Below are positions 1 to 5,343 of a stretch of 5,343 nucleotides of DNA, piece by piece. A model generated the notes under the pieces. The model had not been told where the DNA came from. It was given only the letters and a program-made list of their open reading frames with translations, and searched no databases. Both the position numbers and the translations under genes were made by a program. This DNA comes from CAYUAI01 sp964442745. GTDB taxonomy: Bacteria > Pseudomonadota > Gammaproteobacteria > S012-40. The DNA lies in the NCBI GenBank assembly GCA_964442745.1, contig CAYUAI010000158.1, positions 1 to 5,343 on the forward strand, given 5' to 3'. Every line of letters begins with the position of its first letter. Within the stretch, counting starts at the first letter, position 1.

Positions 1-51
1 GGACTTTAGTCCTTAATACTAACCCACCAGCTTTAGCTGGTGGTTGTTTAG
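1..51 (+). mobile_element. Right end of an IS200/IS605-family insertion sequence (partial)
   Basis: Two hairpins are visible. The first pairs 1-4 (GGAC) with 9-12 (GTCC) around a TTTA loop and may extend left of the window. The second pairs 24-31 (CCACCAGC) with 36-43 (GCTGGTGG) around another TTTA loop, and continues with AA 21-22 against TT 44-45 leaving C23 bulged. Subterminal imperfect hairpins with T-rich loops, with no terminal inverted repeats, are the hallmark of IS200/IS605 elements moved by Y1 (HUH) transposases. The loop reads TTTA on the plus strand, which suggests the plus strand is the top strand and this is the right end, so the element body and any tnpA or tnpB lie to the left, outside the window. 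The end is placed near 46-51 because the frame of the neighbouring gene becomes family-like at 52 and meets a TAG at 49-51. No transposase coding is visible here. The family call is inferred from structure only. Confidence 0.6.
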
Positions 52-1191
52 TTTTGGCCGCCCGCATCGCTTGAAGAAGGCCGAGTTATGTTGTCCGTCT
101 TGCCAACCTTGGTGAGCATGAAAGATACGGCTTATGTCACACTCCGTGGTTTTACTTTTGAAGGGACTCGGAAAACGGCAATTGTTATTGAGGGTGGGCG
201 AGACAATCGTATTGACGAATGCACGATTCGTAACATTGGAGGCTGGGCAGTACAGATTGCCGGTGGTAAAGGGTATGGCGTAGAAGGTTGTGACATCTAT
301 CATTTAGGTGATGGTGGCATTAGTTTGTCAGGCGGGGATCGTAAAACACTGGTTCCAGCACAGCACTATGCAGAAAATAATTATATCCATACTTATGGTC
401 GATGGAATCGAGTTTATCGGCCTGCGATTTCGCTTAGCGGGATTGGTCAATACGTTGCCCATAACCGAATTCATAATGCACCTCATCAAGCGATATCTTT
501 TGCTGGCAATGATCATCTGATCGAGTTCAATGAAATACACGATGTTTGCAAGGAATCCAATGATGCCGGTGCCATCTATGCCGGTCGTGATTGGAGTGCA
601 CGTGGCATGATGATTCGTCACAATTATATATACGACATTCATGGTTATCAGCGTAAAGGATGTATTGGTGTTTATCTTGATGATATGTTTTCTGGCACCC
701 GTGTTTATGGCAATGTATTTTATAACGTGACACGCGCGACATTTATTGGAGGTGGTCGGGATAATATTATTGAAAATAATATTATCATCAAATCGTCAAT
801 ACCTGTTCATATTGACGCTCGAGGGAGACGGGTGACTAAGATGATAAATACAATCATGAAAAATAAATTGCAGGCAATGCCTTACCAGAGTAAATTGTGG
901 CGCAGCCGCTACCCTGAATTAGCTACAATATGGAGCGATCAACCTGAGATGCCTAAGGGGAATGTGATTGTAGGTGAAGGCTGGAAAGGCATACAAAAGT
1001 CAGCATTACCCTCTATTTCATTGGAAAATAATTTATTTGTAGATGATGTGTTGTCTTTTAAAGACAACACTACTTTAGATTTTCAGTTGCTCAGAAATTT
1101 ACTAACCTACCCGCTAGGCTTCAAGCCAATCCCGGTAGAGAAAACCGGATTGTTTGAATCAGAGATAAGAGCATCGTGGCCGGTAGAATGA
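52..1191 (+). pseudogene. Right-handed parallel beta-helix protein, 5'-truncated by an IS (remaining ORF 88-1191)
   Basis: This is the C-terminal part of a right-handed parallel beta-helix repeat protein (Pfam Beta_helix type), a fold typical of exported polysaccharide lyases, epimerases and binding proteins. Counting from the Met at 88, short N/G-rich coils with stacked I/V positions run through about residue 235. Family-like motifs are GGISLSGGDRKTL (76-88), ENNYIH (96-101), HNAPHQAI (129-136), GAIYAGRDW (161-169) and HNYIYDI (178-184). The ending IPVEKTG...RASWPVE (348-367) looks like the normal C-terminus of the family. The ATG at 88 is probably not the native start. The same frame reads FWPPASLEEGRV from 52 to 87, which resembles the interior of homologues, and then meets TAG at 49-51 inside the IS end. 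No signal peptide remains, and homologues as I recall them have a few hundred more N-terminal residues. An AAGG at 77-80, 7 nt before the ATG, could still allow translation of a 367-residue fragment. The gene converges on the glycosyltransferase operon. Its substrate is unknown. Confidence 0.75.
1048..1070. repeat. Perfect 23-bp palindrome within the beta-helix remnant
   Basis: The arm GTGTTGTCTTT at 1048-1058 is the exact reverse complement of AAAGACAACAC at 1060-1070, with a single central T at 1059. As RNA it would form a stem of about 8-9 bp with a small loop on either strand. It lies inside the open beta-helix frame and encodes roughly VLSFKDNT, so coding may fully explain it. No T run follows on either strand, so it is not a standard intrinsic terminator. 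Confidence 0.7.
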
Positions 1192-1199
1192 ATTGAGTG

Positions 1200-2399
1200 C
1201 TACATTTCAAGGTTTGTGGGTGATGTGTTTTCTTGCGAAGCGGCTTGGTAGATTTTCATGAGTTGTTGATAATGTTTTTCCGGGCTAAATTTCGATGCGG
1301 TTAGCGTGATAGCTTGTTTGGCCATTACTGTTGATTTGTTTGGGGTATCGATCAATGTCTGTATGCACTTAGCTAATTGTTCATGATTGCCTGGCTCAAA
1401 AAGTAGGCCTGTTAACCCAGGCTGAATAATATCGGGTAAACCGCCAATGGAACTTGCTATTACGGGGGTACCGAGTGATAGCGACTCCAATGCGGTCATG
1501 GGAAAATTTTCATAGCACTCAGAAGGGATGATCGTGCAGATAGCCTCCGCAATTAGGCGTTGTTTGTTTTGTCCACTCACATGCCCGATAAACTCTACAT
1601 GCGATCCATGCTGAGTATGGGTATGTTGCTGTAAATATTTTTCATCTGGACCGGTTCCTGCAATTTTAAGCGTGACACCTTTCAATGAAGAAACCGCTTG
1701 TAATAATGTAAAAATTCCTTTTTCTGGACTCAAACGTCCAATGTATAGAATATAGGATTTTTTATCGGCAATTGATGGTGATTCAGAGGCAATAAAGTTT
1801 CCACAAATACTCATTTTTCTTTTAGGGATGCCGCTATCGATCATTTTTTCTGCAACAAAACGATTCAATGCAATATATTGATCAATATTGTTTGGCAAAT
1901 TTCCCGACTTCCATGCATGAGCGATAGCAGCGGCATAAAGTGCGCTTGTTAAACGATTGTCACGTACACACCCTTTGATCACCGCTGAAAAAAATCCTTT
2001 AGATTGGCAGTTTTCGCAAATACGACGATTAACAAAAAATTTTCCATTGGGACAGAGGAAGCGAAAGTTATGGAGGGTTTGCACAACGGGTAAGCCGCAC
2101 TGTTTCAGCGCCACATATACCGAGGGTGACAGCATCGGAAATACATTGTGGACATGGGCGATATCAGGCTGGTGATATTTAATGAAGGGAATTAATTCTC
2201 GATATATCTTCTTGTTGTAAGGAATGCGTAAGTAGGTCATTACTTTGTTAGGCAATGGCATGTCCCCAATATGCTGACTATCACGGCTGAACGGAACAAC
2301 ATCATGGCCATGTTGGCTTAATAATTCTGCTTCAGCTTCGACAACTCTGCATTCTCCACCAGGCGTACTATAATAGTTGTGAATTTGAATGATTTTCAC
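1200..2399 (-). CDS. Glycosyltransferase family 4 protein with a four-cysteine motif
   Basis: This is a 399-residue GT-B-fold glycosyltransferase that would move a sugar from a nucleotide-sugar donor to a growing saccharide at the cytoplasmic membrane face. The N-terminal acceptor domain opens with MKIIQIHNYYSTPGGE (GGE at 14-16), a typical start for this GT4 subgroup, and continues with HVHNVFP (82-88) and TLHNFRFLCPNG (108-119). The C-terminal donor domain shows GRLSPEKG (221-228), GTGP (248-251) and the EX7E motif E297-E305 within ENFPMTALE, followed by GTPVIAS (310-316) and GG (319-320). The length is normal and both domains are complete. Cysteines at 116, 128, 131 and 144 form a C-x11-C-x2-C-x12-C pattern. 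The start codon is GTG at 2397-2399, supported by AGGTG on the minus strand at 2405-2409. It is the last of four co-oriented glycosyltransferase genes, 15 bp after the GT26 gene, and its stop lies 8 bp from the convergent beta-helix remnant. Donor and acceptor are not predictable. Confidence 0.93.
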   Translation of the reverse strand: MKIIQIHNYYSTPGGECRVVEAEAELLSQHGHDVVPFSRDSQHIGDMPLPNKVMTYLRIPYNKKIYRELIPFIKYHQPDIAHVHNVFPMLSPSVYVALKQCGLPVVQTLHNFRFLCPNGKFFVNRRICENCQSKGFFSAVIKGCVRDNRLTSALYAAAIAHAWKSGNLPNNIDQYIALNRFVAEKMIDSGIPKRKMSICGNFIASESPSIADKKSYILYIGRLSPEKGIFTLLQAVSSLKGVTLKIAGTGPDEKYLQQHTHTQHGSHVEFIGHVSGQNKQRLIAEAICTIIPSECYENFPMTALESLSLGTPVIASSIGGLPDIIQPGLTGLLFEPGNHEQLAKCIQTLIDTPNKSTVMAKQAITLTASKFSPEKHYQQLMKIYQAASQENTSPTNLEM

Positions 2400-2404
2400 G
2401 TTTT

Positions 2405-2415
2405 CACCTACCTTC
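2405..2415 (-). promoter_or_regulatory. Ribosome binding site fixing the GTG start of the GT4 gene
   Basis: On the minus strand this reads GAAGGTAGGTG. The AGGTG core (2405-2409) ends 5 nt before the GTG at 2397-2399, and GAAGG (2411-2415) lies further upstream. It overlaps the last base region of the preceding GT26 gene (TAG at 2415-2417), so the two genes are probably translationally coupled. It is the clearest Shine-Dalgarno sequence among the four genes and decides a GTG start here. The function is inferred from sequence and spacing. Confidence 0.6.
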
Positions 2416-3215
2416 TAATATTTATTTTTATATGGCGTTTCAGGTAGGTTGACTCTCTTTTTGTAGTTTCTCCATTGCCAAAAAAAATGCCAGATAAACC
2501 GAGGGTTATGTTTGAGATAACGTTTCCATAAACGTTTAGGTTCACAGAATAAACGAAACAACCATTCTAAGCCTAATATTTGAATAAATCTGGGCGCATG
2601 ACGCTTGTGTTCGGCAATAAAATCAAAGGCGGCGCCAACACCAAGCATGATGCAATTGACTTTATCGATATGTGTTGCCATCCAGCGTTCTTGTTTTGGG
2701 CAGCCGAGCCCGACAAATAATATTTTAACACCTGATGCGTTAATTTGCTGAACAAAGTACTGATCTTCCTCTTCCATTAAGGGGCGAAAAGGTGGCGATA
2801 GGGTATTCGCAATGTGTAGGTTTGGCAAATTCAAGTGTAAATGGTGCGAGATATTATCTAAGTGTGATGGCGTTGCTCCATAAAAACCAATGGGTATGTT
2901 TTTTTGTGCCGCATATTTGCAAAGTGATAAGGTGAGATCAGCACCACGAACTTGTTGAGCGTTTCGAAAGCCCAGTAATTTTTGTGCCCAAACTAAAGCA
3001 CGACCATCCGGAACAACCATGTCCGCATGATTAACCATATCACGATAGGCTTCGTTGTCAAAAGTTTCCATGCACATGTGCACGTTGGCGAAACATATGT
3101 AACGACCTCTATTGTTGTTAGCCGGTGAAGTTATCCAGAGATTGATTTGATTGATTGTTTTGTTAATAGATGAAATATCAGCCCACACGGTGAGTAAATT
3201 GATTTTGTTTTTCAT
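2415..3215 (-). CDS. WecG/TagA/CpsF family glycosyltransferase (GT26)
   Basis: This is a 266-residue GT26 enzyme, close to the usual family length. Characterised members (WecG, TagA/TarA) transfer N-acetylmannosamine or its uronic acid to a polyprenyl-diphosphate-linked GlcNAc, an early step in making enterobacterial common antigen or wall teichoic acid linkage units. Here it more likely adds an early sugar of a surface polysaccharide repeat, but the sugar is not known. Visible motifs are FANVHM (42-47), the VVPDGRALVW segment with the conserved aspartate D70 (67-76), VRGADLT (89-95), GFYGA (110-114), VGLGCPKQE (168-176), GVGAAFDF (192-199), AP (207-208) and GLEWLFRL (215-222), followed by EPKRLWKRY (225-233). 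The basic, aromatic C-terminal tail fits peripheral membrane attachment. The ATG at 3215 has no strong Shine-Dalgarno sequence, but the N-terminus looks like that of the family. It lies 41 bp after the upstream glycosyltransferase gene and 15 bp before the GT4 gene. Confidence 0.93.
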   Translation of the reverse strand: MKNKINLLTVWADISSINKTINQINLWITSPANNNRGRYICFANVHMCMETFDNEAYRDMVNHADMVVPDGRALVWAQKLLGFRNAQQVRGADLTLSLCKYAAQKNIPIGFYGATPSHLDNISHHLHLNLPNLHIANTLSPPFRPLMEEEDQYFVQQINASGVKILFVGLGCPKQERWMATHIDKVNCIMLGVGAAFDFIAEHKRHAPRFIQILGLEWLFRLFCEPKRLWKRYLKHNPRFIWHFFWQWRNYKKRVNLPETPYKNKY

Positions 3216-3256
3216 TTTTTATTTTAGCCAAATTTGAATAAGGTTTAATCATGATT

Positions 3257-4411
3257 TTATCGATTTTCTGATAAACAATTCGTAATGCCAGAAGAGAAAT
3301 TAGTTACCATATTGTTTAATGTATAATGTGCAGCACTTTCTTGACAGCCTGCTTGCAAATGAGTCTGGATTTCTTTTGAAAGCATGACTTGCGAAACCGC
3401 TTCGGCATATTGTTGAATGTCAAAGGGAGTCATTAGACCGTTGATATCTTTTTTGAAATAGGCGATTTCGGGACTATGAATTGGAGTATCTGTTGTGATG
3501 ATCGGGGTTTTTAAGATAAAAGCGTCTAATATAACCAGCCCGACGAGTCCTGGCATAAGAAGGCACTTACTTATCAGAAAGTAAGGGACACGTTCATTTC
3601 CTATTATTTCGCCGAGGCTGTGTAGCCAGGAGTTTTTTTCGGCGGCTCTTCTTACTAACGCATGGTCTGGGCCGGTGCCTATGAATAGTATATGAAAATC
3701 TGGGACATTTTTTTTAATCAGTTCACAGGCCTGTAGTAGAAAAAATAATTTTTTATCGGCGTACATTCCACCACAAAAAATAGCAATATTATGGCTATCA
3801 ATAGATAATTTTTTTTTTAACGCGGTAAGATTTTCAGAAGAAACGCACGATCCTACTTGGCTGATATCATGATTGTCAATGGCATTTTGTACGGTGGTTA
3901 TTTTGTACGATGGATAACCGGAGGATTTCACAAGGTCGGTACTCATCGCTGTATATGAAAACCACCAGTCGACACGGTGGACAAATATATTTTTCCAACA
4001 CTCGGACAAGCTGGTCGGACTGGAATTTTGAAAATTTTTTCCATGCCCCCAAAACGCAAATTTGTATCGACCTAAATACTTATAAGTCAGTAGAAGGTAG
4101 TTGATTAACAGGCGATTGGCTTGTTCAGCGATAATTAAGTCACTTTTCCTTATTTCCTTTAAGCAGGGCTGCCAGACCATTTCTTTACCCAATATTGACC
4201 AATAGTGATTCTTAATTTGTATCGCCCAAGGCATTTGTATGGTCATAGATCTAGGGGTGGTGCCTGGTATTTCTTGGCCATAGATGACTTTCAGATGAAT
4301 ATTTTTTTTTGCAAGTTCAATAAATAATTTCTGAAAAAATGAAATGCGATAGTGAGGCATAATTCGTTGAATGATGACAACATTGTACATTGAAATTGAA
4401 TCTATCGCCAT
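3257..4411 (-). CDS. GT-B-fold glycosyltransferase, divergent GT4-like subgroup
   Basis: This is a 384-residue two-domain glycosyltransferase. The N-terminal domain carries NVVIIQRIMPHYRISFFQKL (10-29), the signature start of a bacterial subgroup of polysaccharide glycosyltransferases, then FWGHGKNF (120-127). The C-terminal donor domain shows VQNAID (174-179), FCGGMYADKKLF (212-223), GTGPD (245-249), and MPGLVGLVILDAF (286-298) with TPIITTD (302-308). The usual EX7E motif is altered: the first glutamate aligns with G288 and the second with D296, which I believe is normal for this subgroup. The start is uncertain. The ATG at 4411 overlaps the upstream GT2 gene by 10 bp, while a second ATG at 4390 (residue 8, MYNVVII) would leave an 11-bp gap and looks more like family starts. 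Neither has a good Shine-Dalgarno sequence. The coding strand carries A runs at 3708-3715, 3809-3818 and 4302-4310. The frame is intact through all of them. The sugar specificity is unknown. Confidence 0.88.
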   Translation of the reverse strand: MAIDSISMYNVVIIQRIMPHYRISFFQKLFIELAKKNIHLKVIYGQEIPGTTPRSMTIQMPWAIQIKNHYWSILGKEMVWQPCLKEIRKSDLIIAEQANRLLINYLLLTYKYLGRYKFAFWGHGKNFQNSSPTSLSECWKNIFVHRVDWWFSYTAMSTDLVKSSGYPSYKITTVQNAIDNHDISQVGSCVSSENLTALKKKLSIDSHNIAIFCGGMYADKKLFFLLQACELIKKNVPDFHILFIGTGPDHALVRRAAEKNSWLHSLGEIIGNERVPYFLISKCLLMPGLVGLVILDAFILKTPIITTDTPIHSPEIAYFKKDINGLMTPFDIQQYAEAVSQVMLSKEIQTHLQAGCQESAAHYTLNNMVTNFSSGITNCLSENR

Positions 4412-5253
4412 AGTGAAGGAAAGAAAAGCCTTAGGTATAATTTTGTTTGCATCACTAAAGCTGTTAATAGGCCAGCATGTTTTCGAATATAATAATAATA
4501 CTCACGAGGGGGAAGGCCAGTCGGAGAATATAATTGGTCGACTCGCTGTGAAAATGGTCGCTTGGGATTAAACCAAGCCTTCTCGGGAGGATTGTTTGAA
4601 CATTCACCGATAAAAGCCGCGGTCGTGACAACGGGAATTCCTTTGTCTTTGCATCGCAACCCGTAGTCGAAATCACCCATGGCATGGGTAAATTTTTTAT
4701 CTAAGGTGCCCACAACGTTAACGACGGCCTGAGGGATAAGAACAGCATTCCCATTCATCATGTCACATTGTGATAGATTACCCGTTGGGTTCATTTTATG
4801 GGTGCGAAAATAAGATAATCCTTTTTCGAGAGTATAACCGCCATAGGAAAATTTTTTTGTGATCGGGTCGCATAAGTTGCCACCGATGATCGGGTCTGTG
4901 TTATATTTTTTTTTGGTAAAATGATAACTTTCAATCATGGTCAGCAGAGCATCCTTATAAAGGGTCACATCATCATTTAACCATAAAAAAAAATCGCTTT
5001 TTTTCTTCAGTGCATGCTCCCAAGCTAATTGCATTCCGCCATACCAATACAAGTACCCCGTTCCCTGAATAATGTTGACACTGGGAAATTTTTGGTAAAT
5101 AGCGGGTGTTGTACCATCGGTACTACCGTCGTCAACTAAATAAATAAAGTAGCTGTACTCCTCATTAGGATTGACTTGTTCTTTGAGTGAGCGTAAACAG
5201 CGTAGCGTTTTATTTTTTCGATTATGGCAAGTTAATAAGATTGATATAACCAT
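4402..5253 (-). CDS. Glycosyltransferase family 2 protein
   Basis: This is a 283-residue GT-A-fold inverting glycosyltransferase of family 2. The N-terminus MVISILLTCHNRKNKTL (1-17) begins the nucleotide-binding domain. LVDDGSTDGT (39-48) is the first conserved acidic motif, GTGYLYWYGGMQLAWEHA (64-81) marks a subgroup that includes rhamnosyltransferase-like enzymes, and LNDDV (92-96) supplies the DXD-like metal-binding aspartates D94 and D95. MNGNAVLIP (167-175) and GDFDYGLRCKDKG (193-205) hold the acceptor-site and putative catalytic acidic residues. The C-terminal helix region (248-279), with a run of tyrosines and then GLLTALVMQTKLYLRLFF, is amphipathic to hydrophobic and may touch the membrane. 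The enzyme appears complete and would add one sugar at the cytoplasmic face of the membrane. It is the first gene of the visible operon. The ATG at 5253 lacks a clear Shine-Dalgarno sequence, but the next residues fit the family start. A9 and T9 runs lie at 4906-4914 and 4985-4993 without breaking the frame. Confidence 0.93.
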   Translation of the reverse strand: MVISILLTCHNRKNKTLRCLRSLKEQVNPNEEYSYFIYLVDDGSTDGTTPAIYQKFPSVNIIQGTGYLYWYGGMQLAWEHALKKKSDFFLWLNDDVTLYKDALLTMIESYHFTKKKYNTDPIIGGNLCDPITKKFSYGGYTLEKGLSYFRTHKMNPTGNLSQCDMMNGNAVLIPQAVVNVVGTLDKKFTHAMGDFDYGLRCKDKGIPVVTTAAFIGECSNNPPEKAWFNPKRPFSQRVDQLYSPTGLPPREYYYYIRKHAGLLTALVMQTKLYLRLFFPSLWR

Positions 5254-5265
5254 CAGTTTTTAAAT

Positions 5266-5336
5266 ATACATGGCCAATGGCTGCATATTTATTATGCTAA
5301 TAAGCCATGTATGGCGCAATGGTACACAAATTGTGT
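5266..5336. repeat. Small inverted repeats upstream of the GT2 gene
   Basis: In the gene-free 90 bp upstream of the GT2 start, ATACATGGC at 5266-5274 is the exact reverse complement of GCCATGTAT at 5304-5312. Inside that spacer GCATA (5283-5287) pairs with TATGC (5293-5297). Just outside, ACACAA (5324-5329) pairs with TTGTGT (5331-5336) around a single A. The repeats are certain; their role is not. They could belong to a regulatory region, an upstream gene's terminator or nothing functional. The minus-strand frames here close at about 5292-5299, so the tail of another gene could also end in this stretch. Confidence 0.35.
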
Positions 5337-5343
5337 GCGACTA

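Noticed and set aside
1..51. Hairpin at 21-45 as an intrinsic terminator of an upstream gene
   Set aside because: The stem is followed by TTGTTTAGTTTT rather than a clean T run, and the bulged base, the repeated TTTA loops and the abrupt gene disruption fit an IS200/IS605 end better. Termination as a side effect remains possible.
19..303. Minus-strand ORF overlapping the IS end and the beta-helix gene
   Set aside because: It crosses the IS junction, has no recognisable motif and lies antisense to a well-supported frame. Other short overlapping ORFs (308-520, 328-642, 527-742, 1957-2175, 2573-2755, 3910-4104, 4371-4571, 4464-4685) were rejected for the same reason.
1132..1148. CCGGT/ACCGG hairpin near the end of the beta-helix frame as a terminator
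   Set aside because: The stem is only 5 bp with a 7-nt loop, lies inside conserved coding sequence and has no T run on either side.
88..1191. Beta-helix ORF as a complete native gene starting at 88
   Set aside because: It has no signal peptide, the family-like sequence continues upstream of the ATG, and an IS end lies directly before it.
5291..5319. Possible minus-strand promoter: CATAAT as -10 (5291-5296) and TTGCGC as -35 (5314-5319), 17-bp spacing
   Set aside because: The -35 matches poorly and AT-rich DNA gives such hits by chance. The real operon promoter may lie beyond the window.
5254..5343. C-terminal tail of an upstream minus-strand gene
   Set aside because: Two minus-strand frames stay open to stops at 5292-5299, but the peptides (about 15 residues) show no recognisable family, so no gene is called.

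Overview
The window looks like part of a polysaccharide (exopolysaccharide, capsule or O-antigen type) biosynthesis locus from a moderately AT-rich Gram-negative bacterium. A gammaproteobacterium is my best guess from the style of the proteins, but the sequence shown does not prove it. No rRNA, tRNA or CRISPR array is visible, and nothing fixes the species.

Layout: (a) Positions 1-51 carry two TTTA-loop hairpins, the second a 10-bp stem with one bulged base. This reads as the right end of an IS200/IS605-family insertion sequence whose body lies to the left of the window. (b) Positions 52-1191 (+) are the 3' part of a right-handed parallel beta-helix protein gene. Its frame stays open and family-like up to the IS end and then meets stop codons inside the IS, so the gene is very probably 5'-truncated by the insertion. 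(c) After an 8-bp gap, four glycosyltransferase genes run on the minus strand from 5253 down to 1200. In transcription order they are a GT2 enzyme, a divergent GT-B enzyme, a WecG/TagA/CpsF (GT26) enzyme and a GT4 enzyme. They are tightly spaced (10-bp overlap, 41 bp and 15 bp) and look like one transcription unit. (d) Positions 5254-5343 hold no recognisable gene but contain small inverted repeats.

Together the four transferases could assemble successive sugars of a repeat unit on a lipid carrier at the cytoplasmic face of the inner membrane. The intact form of the beta-helix protein would have been an exported polysaccharide-binding or polysaccharide-modifying protein. Its donor, acceptor and product cannot be read from sequence. 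No polymerase, flippase or initiating phosphoglycosyltransferase is in the window.

The best items for a second look are the IS-disrupted beta-helix gene and its exact junction, a possible TnpB omega-RNA guide at that junction, a perfect 23-bp palindrome inside the beta-helix frame, and several 8-10-base homopolymer runs in two of the glycosyltransferase genes. I did not find a convincing wholly new system.
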